Assembly (NCBI GenBank): GCA_025698865.1
Contig: JAILWQ010000001.1
Coordinates: forward strand, 930,001-994,000
DNA from: Erythrobacter sp.
Lineage (GTDB): Bacteria > Pseudomonadota > Alphaproteobacteria > Sphingomonadales > Sphingomonadaceae
Reading direction: 5' to 3'
Length of the DNA stretch: 64,000 bases
In this document: in pieces, positions 52,563 through 59,574 of the stretch
Numbering within the stretch: the first letter of the stretch is position 1
Layout: every line of letters begins with the position of its first letter
Notes under the pieces: generated by a model
The model's database searches: none
What the model saw: the letters and a program-made list of their open reading frames with translations, nothing else
Told to the model about the DNA's origin: nothing
Program-made: the position numbers and the translations under genes

Positions 52563-52580
52563 CAACCACATATTGTGTTT
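52563..52580. promoter_or_regulatory. NrdR-box-like operator upstream of nrdB
   Basis: CACATATTGTG (52567-52577) is a near-palindrome matching the core of the NrdR consensus (ACACwATATATwGTGT). A weaker second half-site (ACCTAGTGGGT, 52537-52547) is centred about 30 bases away, close to the usual one-helical-turn-multiple spacing of NrdR box pairs. NrdR would repress nrdB when dATP/ATP is high. Confidence 0.5.
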
Positions 52581-52696
52581 CCGGCCACGCGGTATGCGAC
52601 TCATATAATGGATCGGCAGCGGGAATCGAAGGCGCGGGCGGGGAAGGTTCGGGGATAAGCGGGCAGGCGTTTGCGACAAACCGCAGAACGTACAGG

Positions 52697-52722
52697 GGAA
52701 CGCGCGGGCGCGCGAGGCCGTT
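52697..52722 (+). promoter_or_regulatory. EcfG-type general stress promoter for the hydrophilic protein gene
   Basis: GGAAC (52697-52701), 17 bases, CGTT (52719-52722). This is an exact match to the alphaproteobacterial EcfG consensus GGAAC-N16/17-CGTT, and lies 22 bases before the ATG at 52745. Confidence 0.7.
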
Positions 52723-52744
52723 GGATGGGGGAAAGGAAACTCCC

Positions 52745-53311
52745 ATGGGACAATACGAACCAGACGACAGCCGCGACGTCACGCTGACCGACGGACACGA
52801 GCCGGGCGGGATCAAGCGCACCGGCCCGCGCGAAGGCGAGGCGCGGCGGGAGGCGGAGAAGAAGGACGGCGGCAAACCGCTCCCGCAGCAACAGCAGCAG
52901 GGCCAGCAGTCGCAGAACCAGTCCTCCGGCTCGGGCCAGCGCCAGAGCCAGGGCGGCAACCCCGAAAACGCGCTCGACGATCCCCCCGGCGACCCGCGTC
53001 CCGAATACGACCAGTACGCGGTCAACCAGCCGGACAATATGAGCAAGCCGGGCATCTTCCAGACCGAGGCGCAGGAAGGGGGCGACAGCCCCGCACAGGA
53101 TCGGGACCAGCCCAGCGCTCCCGACCCGGAGGCTCGCGCCGCCTACGGCAACTCGCAGGACGAGGCCGGTCATCGCGAGGAACAGGAGGCCGATCCCGAC
53201 CAGGCGAAACGCGCACGCCAGGCTGCGGGCGAGGAACCGGTGGGCGAAACCTCCGGCGATCCCGCCGCGCGCGCCAAGGCCGACGCCTCCCGCCCGCTCG
53301 GCGAAAGCTGA
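52745..53311 (+). CDS. Hydrophilic, disordered stress-type protein
   Basis: A 188-residue, almost fully charged/polar protein: VTLTDGHEPGGIKRTGPREGEARREAEKK, a Gln/Ser/Gly run (PQQQQQGQQSQNQSSGSGQ), then NPENALDDPPGDPRPEY and an Asp/Glu/Gln-rich C-terminus with no Cys or Trp. It resembles intrinsically disordered, hydrophilin-like stress proteins. No enzymatic domain. The EcfG-type promoter 22 bases upstream and good site AAAGGAAA (before ATG 52745) support a stress-induced role. A long extension of the same frame upstream overlaps nrdB and is not coding. Confidence 0.8.
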   Translation: MGQYEPDDSRDVTLTDGHEPGGIKRTGPREGEARREAEKKDGGKPLPQQQQQGQQSQNQSSGSGQRQSQGGNPENALDDPPGDPRPEYDQYAVNQPDNMSKPGIFQTEAQEGGDSPAQDRDQPSAPDPEARAAYGNSQDEAGHREEQEADPDQAKRARQAAGEEPVGETSGDPAARAKADASRPLGES

Positions 53312-53353
53312 GCCGCTTCGTCAGCGAGCCGTGCCTGAACCTCGACGAAATGT

Positions 53354-53378
53354 GGAACGGGCGGGTCGCTGGCTCGTT
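53354..53378 (+). promoter_or_regulatory. EcfG-type general stress promoter for the first DUF2171 gene
   Basis: GGAAC (53354-53358), 16 bases, CGTT (53375-53378), exact to the EcfG consensus. The -10 is 35 bases before the ATG at 53414. Confidence 0.75.
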
Positions 53379-53413
53379 AATCCAGCATACACCGAATAAC
53401 GAAAGGCAATTAC

Positions 53414-53644
53414 ATGTTCGAGAAGCTCCGCATCAAGGAACACATGGAAGTCACCGACGCCAACGGCCAGCATCTGGGCACCGTAGACGAGGTTAAGGAT
53501 GACACCATCAAGCTGACCAAGTCCGACAGTTCGGACGGCATGCACCACATGGTGAAGCTGGACGATGTCGAGAAGATCGACGACAACCGTGTCTACCTGA
53601 AGGCCGGTGCGACCGTGCCGAGCGGAACCGGCGCCAACGCCTGA
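53414..53644 (+). CDS. DUF2171 domain protein (stress-linked)
   Basis: A 76-residue protein with the DUF2171 pattern: IKEHMEVTDANGQHLGTVDEVKDDTIKLTKSDS and MVKLDDVEKIDDNRVYLKAGA, resembling the PRC-barrel family. The function is unknown. It has an exact EcfG-type promoter and is followed by a terminator-like hairpin, so it is likely a separate stress-induced transcript. A paralogous gene follows at 53781. Confidence 0.9.
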   Translation: MFEKLRIKEHMEVTDANGQHLGTVDEVKDDTIKLTKSDSSDGMHHMVKLDDVEKIDDNRVYLKAGATVPSGTGANA

Positions 53645-53666
53645 TCCCCTCGCAATCGCGAAAACC

Positions 53667-53698
53667 GAACCCCGTCAGCCCAAGGGCCGGCGGGGTTC
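53667..53698 (+). terminator. Probable terminator after the first DUF2171 gene
   Basis: GAACCCCG (53667-53674) and CGGGGTTC (53691-53698) form an 8-bp stem containing a smaller GCCC/GGGC stem, preceded by A's and followed by GTTGC. The T-run is short, but the position 23 bases after the stop is typical. Confidence 0.6.
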
Positions 53699-53780
53699 GT
53701 TGCATCTGGAGCAGATTTCGGGAGCGAAGTCGGCCCAGGCGGATTGAACAGGGTGGATCAACCCCGACAAGGAGAGCGAC

Positions 53781-54047
53781 ATGAGCGATGCCAGCCAGAT
53801 CAGGGAACACATGGAAGTAATCGGCGCCGACGGCGTCCATGTCGGCACCGTCGACCGCATCGAGGGCGACCGCATCAAGCTGACGAAGAAGGATTCGGGC
53901 GCGCAGATCGAGGGCGCCACCGGTGCCCACGAAAACCACCACCACTACATCTCGACCGGCCTCGTGGCCGAGATCGAGGGCAATACCGTACGCTTGAGCG
54001 CGACAGGAGCGAACGCCGTCACCTTCGAGCAAGAAGGCGACGCGTAG
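53781..54047 (+). CDS. Second DUF2171 domain protein
   Basis: An 88-residue paralogue of the protein at 53414: QIREHMEVIGADGVHVGTVDRIEGDRIKLTKKDSG aligns with the same core, but a His-rich insert (AHENHHHYISTG) is unique. A PRC-barrel-like fold is expected. A tandem pair of short proteins of this family is a recent duplication in origin. No EcfG consensus lies directly upstream, so it may rely on read-through or another promoter. ATG 53781 has GGAGAGC upstream. Confidence 0.85.
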   Translation: MSDASQIREHMEVIGADGVHVGTVDRIEGDRIKLTKKDSGAQIEGATGAHENHHHYISTGLVAEIEGNTVRLSATGANAVTFEQEGDA

Positions 54048-54063
54048 CGTCTCGTGCAGAGGA

Positions 54064-54082
54064 GTGCGCGAGTGCCGCGCAC
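54064..54082. terminator. Hairpin between second DUF2171 gene and convergent gene
   Basis: GTGCGCG (54064-54070), 5 bases, CGCGCAC (54076-54082): a perfect 7-bp stem in the gap between convergent stops. No T-run; weak terminator or chance. Confidence 0.3.
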
Positions 54083-54099
54083 CCCGCTCACCTGTCGGA

Positions 54100-54474
54100 T
54101 CAGGCGGCGTCCGGGTCTCTCACCTCGACGCCGAACGGGGTCTGCTGGTGCTGCACCACCACCCAGTTCTCGTGCGAGATCCGCCGCAAGGTGCTGGTGC
54201 ACAACGCGTGGTAATCCTCCTCGTCACGGCGCGCATGGGCACGGTAGCCGATGACGATCAGGCCTTCATCGGGCCGGGTCACGCGGGTGTCGGCGAATTC
54301 GACCTCGCTCCAGCGCGGCGTATTCTCGACCGCCTCGGTCGCGGCCCGGTGATCGTAGAGAAACGGTTCGGCGGGCAGCGCCATCACGCAATCCTCCGCC
54401 ACGTTCTCGCGATAGACATCCCCGCCCCCGAGCCACAACTCGCGTTCGAATTCCCAGATGCGATCGTCATTCAT
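54100..54474 (-). CDS. NTF2-like (SnoaL/DUF4440-type) small protein
   Basis: A 124-residue protein with NTF2-like layout: RIWEFERELWLGGGDVYRENVAEDCVMALP at the start, RWSEVEFADTRVTRPDEGLIVIGYRAHARRDEE and LRRISHENWVVVQHQQTPF. Such proteins are cone-shaped barrels with ligand or enzyme roles that cannot be predicted here. The upstream region has TGAAC-N16-CGTT on its strand (54532-54508), one mismatch from the EcfG consensus, so it may belong to the same stress group. Confidence 0.75.
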   Translation of the reverse strand: MNDDRIWEFERELWLGGGDVYRENVAEDCVMALPAEPFLYDHRAATEAVENTPRWSEVEFADTRVTRPDEGLIVIGYRAHARRDEEDYHALCTSTLRRISHENWVVVQHQQTPFGVEVRDPDAA

Positions 54475-54507
54475 GCGTATCTCCTTCGTGTGTCCGTTCG
54501 CTTGAGT

Positions 54508-54532
54508 AACGGACGGGACGCGAAGGGGTTCA
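54508..54532 (-). promoter_or_regulatory. Near-match EcfG promoter for the NTF2-like gene
   Basis: On the minus strand TGAAC (54532-54528), 16 bases, CGTT (54511-54508). The first base of GGAAC differs. The -10 lies about 34 bases before the ATG at 54474. Confidence 0.4.
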
Positions 54533-54616
54533 CGATGAAGTTCGCCAGCACCCGGTAAGAGGAATTCGACCGCAATGGCGGTAGTTGCGCGACCCTGTTG
54601 CGATCAACCAAGATTG

Positions 54617-54645
54617 TTGACATCCTTGGCACGATCGACACCAAA
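54617..54645 (+). promoter_or_regulatory. Candidate promoter for the small membrane protein gene
   Basis: TTGACA (54617-54622) with a 17-base spacer to ACCAAA (54640-54645). The -35 is perfect, the -10 weak; 18 bases before the ATG at 54663. Confidence 0.3.
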
Positions 54646-54662
54646 TTCGAGGAGCGCGATCG

Positions 54663-54920
54663 ATGAGACAGACCAGATGGTCTCGCCGCCTGACATTTCT
54701 GGGGCTGGGGATCGGGATTGGCCTTCCGGGCCTGATGCGCCTGACAGTTGGCGAAGGTCTGGTTCCGGCGCGAGGAACGTTGACCGCGCTGGCTGTCGGC
54801 ATCGGCGCCCTGTGTATTCTGGGTGGCTATCTTGCCTATCGAGCTGCTGCCGACCAGGTGCAGGAAGATCGAGAGGAGATCGGCCTCGATGGCGGATCAC
54901 CTCCCGGCGTTGGACGGTAG
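54663..54920 (+). CDS. Small two-helix membrane protein
   Basis: An 85-residue protein with two hydrophobic segments (LTFLGLGIGIGLPGLMRL near 10-27 and LTALAVGIGALCILGGYLAYRAA near 40-62) and an acidic tail (DQVQEDREEIGL). No family recognised. A GAGGAG site precedes the ATG at reasonable distance. Real coding status is plausible but not certain. Confidence 0.55.
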   Translation: MRQTRWSRRLTFLGLGIGIGLPGLMRLTVGEGLVPARGTLTALAVGIGALCILGGYLAYRAAADQVQEDREEIGLDGGSPPGVGR

Positions 54921-55076
54921 CGCCCTCCGCCAACCGCCCGTTATCGGCCATCGAGCCGACGCCGGCGCAAACCGGCCGGCACAACAGCCACCTGGCCGAA
55001 TGGCCGTCATCGCAAACGAGCGATACCAGTCAGGAACACTGTCACCGCGGGCGATGAGCGAATGCCGCCCGCCCGT

Positions 55077-57119
55077 TTACTGGCAGGCCAGGCATTCCTC
55101 GTAATCGGTCTGCTCTCCGGCGCCCGCCATCAGCTCGTACTTTGCCGCGTCGGAGGTGTTGTCCGCCTCGACGCCGCCCGCGAAGCCGGCGCGCTGGACG
55201 CTCTTGGAGCGCAGGTAATAGAGCGACTTGATGCCCTTCTCCCATGCCTGGAAGTGCAGCATCATCAGGTCCCACTTGTCGACATCGGCCGGGATGAACA
55301 GGTTCAGCGACTGCGCCTGATCGATGAAGGGCGAGCGGTCGGCGGCGAATTCGAGCAGCCAGCGCTGGTCGATCTCGAAGCTGGTCTTGAAGGTCGCCTT
55401 TTCCTCCGGCGTCAGGAAGTCGAGGTGCTGGACGCTGCCGCCCCGCTCGAGGATCGAGTTCCACACCGCGACCGAGTTCTTGCTCTTCTTGTCGAACAGC
55501 TTTTCGAGATACGGGTTCTTGACCACGAAGCTGCCCGACAGGGTCTTGTGCGTGTAGATATTGGCCGGGATCGGCTCGATGCAGGCGCTGGTGCCGCCGC
55601 AGATGATGCTGATCGAGGCGGTCGGCGCGATCGCCATCTTGCAGCTGAACCGCTCCATGGCGCCGGTTTCCTCGGCGTCCGGGCACGGCCCGCGCTCGTT
55701 GGCGAGGACCATGCTGGCCTCTTCCGCCTTGGCGCTGATGTGTTTGAACATTTTCAGGTTCCACACCTTGGCCATCGGGCTTTCGAAACCGATGTTCTTC
55801 TTCTGCAGGAAGGAGTGGAAACCCATCACGCCCATGCCGACGCTGCGTTCGCGCGCGGCGGAATATTTGGCGCGGGCCATCTCGTCCGGCGCGCGGTCGA
55901 TATAGTCCTGCAGCACGTTGTCGAGGAAACGCATCACGTCCTCGATGAAGCGCTTGTCGCCTTCCCACTCTTCCCATTTCTCAAGGTTGAGCGAGGACAG
56001 GCAGCAGACCGCCGTACGATCGTTGCCGAGATGGTCGATGCCGGTCGGCAGGGTAATTTCCGAGCACAGGTTCGAGGTCGAGACCTTGAGGCCGAGTTCG
56101 CGGTGATGCTTGGGCATCATCCGGTTCACCGTGTCGGAGAAGACGATATAGGGCTCGCCCGTGGCCAGCCGGGTCTCGACCAGCTTCTGGAACAGGCTGC
56201 GCGCGTCGACCGTCTTGCGGACCGAACCGTCCTTGGGGCTGACGAGGTCGAACTCGGCGCCCTCGCGCACCGCTTCCATGAAGGCATCGGTCAGCAGCAC
56301 GCCGTGGTGCAGATTGAGCGCCTTGCGGTTGAAATCGCCCGAGGGTTTGCGGATCTCGAGGAATTCCTCAATCTCGGGATGACTGACGTCGAGATAGCAC
56401 GCCGCCGAACCGCGCCGCAGCGAGCCCTGGCTGATCGCCAGCGTCAGGCTGTCCATCACGCGGACGAAGGGAATGATGCCGCTGGTCTTGCCGTTGAGAC
56501 CCACCGGCTCGCCGATGCCGCGGACATTGCCCCAATAGGTGCCGATGCCGCCGCCCTTGGAGGCGAGCCAGACATTCTCGTTCCAGGTGCCGACGATCCC
56601 GTCGAGGCTGTCGGAAACCGAGTTGAGATAGCACGAGATCGGCAGGCCGCGCGTGGTGCCGCCGTTCGACAGCACCGGGGTGGCGGGCATGAACCACAGC
56701 TTGGAAATGTAGTCGTAGAGCCGCTGGGCATGCTCCTGATCGTCGGCATAGGCATCGGCCACGCGCGCGAAGAGGTCCTGGAACGTCTCGCCGGGCAGCA
56801 GATAGCGGTCGATCAGCGTCTCCTTGCCGAATTCGGTGAGGTTGGCGTCGCGCGCCTGATCGGTCTCGACCGTGAAGCGACGGTCGAGCACCTTCTTGCT
56901 GTCGGGCGCGGGCGCGGCGGCGAGCGCCTTGGCCGCTTCGCCCATCGCCGATGCGGTCGCGCTGGTGAGCGCTTCGCTGTCCGTGTCTTTCGCGTCCATG
57001 GTCACTGCCTTCTCCGGCTTGCCCGCCGGTGCCTGCGTGGGAGCGGGCGCATCGCGCTCGATTTCCTGTGTCTCGCTATCGAGATTCATCGCCGCATCGT
57101 CCCCAATTCTGAAATCCAT
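55077..57119 (-). CDS. nrdA: Class Ia ribonucleotide reductase, large (catalytic) subunit NrdA
   Basis: Catalytic alpha subunit that reduces ribonucleoside diphosphates. It is 680 residues. After a flexible Ala/Asp/Glu-rich N-terminus of about 75 residues come the conserved core (RFTVETDQARDANLTEFGKETLIDRYLL), the active-site Cys region SNGGTTRGLPISCYLNSVSDSL, the NLCSEITLPTG loop, MGFHSFLQ, PTASISIICGGTSACIEP, and a C-terminal redox pair ECLACQ. The N-terminal ATP-cone (overall activity site) common in NrdA is absent here and in NrdB. ATG 57119 has GGAG nearby; the frame extends upstream without homology. A NrdR-like box lies about 160 bases upstream. Confidence 0.95.
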   Translation of the reverse strand: MDFRIGDDAAMNLDSETQEIERDAPAPTQAPAGKPEKAVTMDAKDTDSEALTSATASAMGEAAKALAAAPAPDSKKVLDRRFTVETDQARDANLTEFGKETLIDRYLLPGETFQDLFARVADAYADDQEHAQRLYDYISKLWFMPATPVLSNGGTTRGLPISCYLNSVSDSLDGIVGTWNENVWLASKGGGIGTYWGNVRGIGEPVGLNGKTSGIIPFVRVMDSLTLAISQGSLRRGSAACYLDVSHPEIEEFLEIRKPSGDFNRKALNLHHGVLLTDAFMEAVREGAEFDLVSPKDGSVRKTVDARSLFQKLVETRLATGEPYIVFSDTVNRMMPKHHRELGLKVSTSNLCSEITLPTGIDHLGNDRTAVCCLSSLNLEKWEEWEGDKRFIEDVMRFLDNVLQDYIDRAPDEMARAKYSAARERSVGMGVMGFHSFLQKKNIGFESPMAKVWNLKMFKHISAKAEEASMVLANERGPCPDAEETGAMERFSCKMAIAPTASISIICGGTSACIEPIPANIYTHKTLSGSFVVKNPYLEKLFDKKSKNSVAVWNSILERGGSVQHLDFLTPEEKATFKTSFEIDQRWLLEFAADRSPFIDQAQSLNLFIPADVDKWDLMMLHFQAWEKGIKSLYYLRSKSVQRAGFAGGVEADNTSDAAKYELMAGAGEQTDYEECLACQ

Positions 57120-57276
57120 CTGTGCCCGCTCCGCTGCTTGCCGAACCGGCGCCTGGCGCCATCTGTTCCGCATGTGTTCGATTCGAACGGGCAAGCCCCG
57201 CTCTAGCATTCTGACCGGGCGGCGGGGGCTAAACTTTTCCCCCGGTTTGACCACAAGGCACCTTTCGCGCCGTCTC

Positions 57277-57292
57277 GCCGCAATATGGGTAT
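57277..57292. promoter_or_regulatory. NrdR-box-like operator upstream of nrdA
   Basis: CGCAATATGGG (57279-57289; CCCATATTGCG on the other strand) shares the CATATTG core with the site before nrdB. A second possible site (CTAGGTCTTGTGGG, about 57307-57320) is centred about 30 bases away. Together with nrdB this suggests shared NrdR control. Confidence 0.45.
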
Positions 57293-57569
57293 GCGGCCTG
57301 ACGACGCTAGGTCTTGTGGGTCCCCCTGCTGCCCGGACCTAAATACTGAATCACTCAGCCCGTCTATGCAAGGCCGTCGATGGATCTTCGACCCCAATCG
57401 GCAGCCGCCAGACCACGTGTATTGCAGCGATGCAACGCAGCGACGCGTGGACCAAGCTGGACTTCGCGAGGGCGCAAGCACGAAAATGAATCCGTGAAAA
57501 AATTTTGGCGGGCAAAAGCGCGCGGCGCGGCTTGTGAAGCAATCGAATCCGCACCGGCAATTATCGAAT

Positions 57570-57586
57570 CCGGCAGCGCTTGCCGG
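57570..57586 (-). terminator. Hairpin after the alpha/beta hydrolase gene
   Basis: CCGGCA (57570-57575) and TGCCGG (57581-57586) form a 6-bp stem with a 5-base loop, 10 bases beyond the hydrolase stop on the minus strand, followed by an AT-rich stretch without a T-run. Confidence 0.4.
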
Positions 57587-57595
57587 GGATGGTGA

Positions 57596-58483
57596 TCAGG
57601 CGGCTCTGGCTGCGTGCTCCGCGATCGCGTCGGCCAGTTCGTCGACCAGTTCCGCCGGCAGGTCGTGGCCCCAGCCGGGAATCGTCTTCAGCCGTGCGCC
57701 GGGAATCGCGGCGGCGGTGTCCCTGCCGCCCTCGGGACGGACCAGAGGATCGGCCTCGCCATGAAGCACGAGCGTCGGGACCTTCACCTCCGCCAGTCGC
57801 GCCCGGCGATCGCCATCGTCGATGATCGCGGCCATCTGGCGCGGGAGCCCGGCGGGATAGACCGAGCGGCGCACGTTCTCGCGGACTCGTTCGCGCAGCC
57901 GTTCGGGATCGGGGCGGTAGCCGGGGCTGCCGATCGCCCCGGCGACTCGCAATCCGTGGTCGACCAGCGCCTCTTCCTCCAGCGAGGCGGGCCGCGCGGT
58001 CAGGGCCTGAATCGCGGCGCGCTCGGCCGCCGGCAGGCGGGGATTGCCGGTGGTCGACATGATCGAGGTGAGCGAAAGCAGGCGCTCGGGATGATTCACC
58101 GCCATCAGCTGTGCGATCATCCCGCCCATGCTTGCGCCCACGACATGCGCGCGGGCGATGTCGAGCGCGTCGAGCAGCCCGATCCCGTCCGCCGCCATGT
58201 CGGCGAGCGTGTAAGGCACCGCGGGGCGAAACCCGATCCGCCGCATGATCATGTGCCGCACCATGCCCGGCGCCTTCGCCCCGTCCATCTTCTGGCTGAG
58301 GCCGATGTCGCGATTGTCGTAGCGGATCACGCGGTAGCCCCGCTCCACCAGCGCCTCGACCAGCTCGATCGGCCACAGCGTCATCTGCGCGCCCAGCCCC
58401 ATGACCAGCAGAAGCGGCGGGTTCGCCGGATCGCCGTGGTCCTCGTAATGAAGCGTGATCGAATTGGCGGTGGTCTCGGGCAT
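57596..58483 (-). CDS. Alpha/beta hydrolase
   Basis: A 295-residue alpha/beta-fold hydrolase. Oxyanion/strand region LLLVMGLGAQMTLWP, then RVIRYDNRDIGLSQ, nucleophile elbow VVGASMGGMIAQ (Ser of GASMGG), acid in LVLHGEADPLV, and catalytic His in GWGHDLPAEL. The family is large (epoxide hydrolases, esterases, carbon-carbon hydrolases), so the substrate is unknown. ATG 58483 gives the usual length; the longer frame is not supported. Confidence 0.92.
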   Translation of the reverse strand: MPETTANSITLHYEDHGDPANPPLLLVMGLGAQMTLWPIELVEALVERGYRVIRYDNRDIGLSQKMDGAKAPGMVRHMIMRRIGFRPAVPYTLADMAADGIGLLDALDIARAHVVGASMGGMIAQLMAVNHPERLLSLTSIMSTTGNPRLPAAERAAIQALTARPASLEEEALVDHGLRVAGAIGSPGYRPDPERLRERVRENVRRSVYPAGLPRQMAAIIDDGDRRARLAEVKVPTLVLHGEADPLVRPEGGRDTAAAIPGARLKTIPGWGHDLPAELVDELADAIAEHAARAA

Positions 58484-58570
58484 GGCAGGCGGATGCTCCT
58501 CAAACGGTTTCGCGGGCGGCAGCCTCACCGAAGTCGCTCACCGCGTCACGCACGGGTGCCGGATAACAGT

Positions 58571-59503
58571 TCAGCGCCAGTCCGGCCCGGCGACATCGAA
58601 CCCCTGCGCTGCAAGCTGGTCCAGCACGCCGCCTTCCTCGGCCAGCACGCGCAGCGGGACGACGGCCATCGTCGCCCCTTCCTCTCGGCTCGCGCTCGCG
58701 ATCGCGGAGACCCATTGCTGGCGCAGCTCCCCGCCCAGATCGACATCCGCCCAGGGCCAGCATTTTCCGAGCGCGATCTCCAGCGGGTTGGCCATGACGT
58801 CCGGCACACGGAAATTGCGCCAGTCCGCACCGCGGCGGGCGATCAGTTCCGGGCCGATCTCGACGGCCGTCATGGCCGCTTCGAGACAGGGAATGTGCGA
58901 CCGCGGATCGCCCTCGGCGAGACTGTCGAGCATGTCTTCGCCGCGAACCGAGCCGACCGGCTGTGTGGGCACATCGGCCTTGCGTGCCGCGCGCCGGACG
59001 ACCCGCGAGGCACCGTCCGCCGTGTCGCGATTGAAGCGCAACCGGCGTCCGAGCAGATCGAAGGCGGTCAGTAGGAAGCTTCCGCGCGAATGATCCTGAT
59101 CGTAGGTCCGCTCCAGCGCCTCGAGCCGCGCGAGCTGTCCCGGCTCGAGATAATCGGCCGCCACCGTGCCCTTGGGCAGATTTCTGATCCGTCCGCCGGC
59201 AAAGATGACCCGCAGAATATCGCCCGGCGAAACCTTGCCCTCGACGCCCAGTATCACGCGCTGCGTGTCGGCGGTCGCTTCCTCCAGCCGATCGGGCTGC
59301 CAGTCGGTCGCCTTGGGCACGGCCGCGATCTCGCCGACCAGCAGCACCACGCCAGACGGTGTTTCGACCGTCCACATCGGCGCACCCGATCGCTTCGCCG
59401 TGACCACGATCGCCTCGTCGGCCGCAGGAGGTTCCTGCGCCCCGGCAGAGACGGGCACGAGAAACGACAGAGCCGCGGACGCGGCGAACAGTGTTTTCAT
59501 CAT
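58571..59503 (-). CDS. TraB/GumN family protein with signal peptide
   Basis: A 310-residue exported protein of the TraB/GumN family, distantly related to metallopeptidase-like Tiki proteins. N-terminal signal MKTLFAASAALSFLVPVSAGAQ; core motifs PMWTVETPSGVVLLVGEI (the GxH/GE region of TraB has a conserved Glu-Ile here), YLEPGQLARLEALE, and GKCWPWADVDLGGELRQQW. The function is unknown in bacteria. Start chosen at ATG 59503 (or 59500); longer frame overlaps nadB antisense. Stop lies 87 bases before the hydrolase start. Confidence 0.8.
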   Translation of the reverse strand: MMKTLFAASAALSFLVPVSAGAQEPPAADEAIVVTAKRSGAPMWTVETPSGVVLLVGEIAAVPKATDWQPDRLEEATADTQRVILGVEGKVSPGDILRVIFAGGRIRNLPKGTVAADYLEPGQLARLEALERTYDQDHSRGSFLLTAFDLLGRRLRFNRDTADGASRVVRRAARKADVPTQPVGSVRGEDMLDSLAEGDPRSHIPCLEAAMTAVEIGPELIARRGADWRNFRVPDVMANPLEIALGKCWPWADVDLGGELRQQWVSAIASASREEGATMAVVPLRVLAEEGGVLDQLAAQGFDVAGPDWR

Positions 59504-59574
59504 CGCGCCAGCTCGTGCAGCGCGCCGAATGAACCGCATCTGTCCCGTTTGGCGCGGCAACTCGCGGCAGCCGT

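Larger units (their letters stand above)
57120..57595. other. 476-base intergenic region upstream of nrdA
   Basis: Contains the nrdA promoter region. A NrdR-like core is at 57279-57289. No gene is supported: short frames here lack codon structure or homology. An AT-rich segment (57494-57512) and a hairpin near the hydrolase end (57570-57586) are the only other structure seen. Confidence 0.5.

Noticed and set aside
53667-53750. Possible EcfG promoter before the second DUF2171 gene
   Set aside because: The nearest sequence has CGAAC rather than GGAAC and falls inside the terminator-like hairpin, so it was not called.
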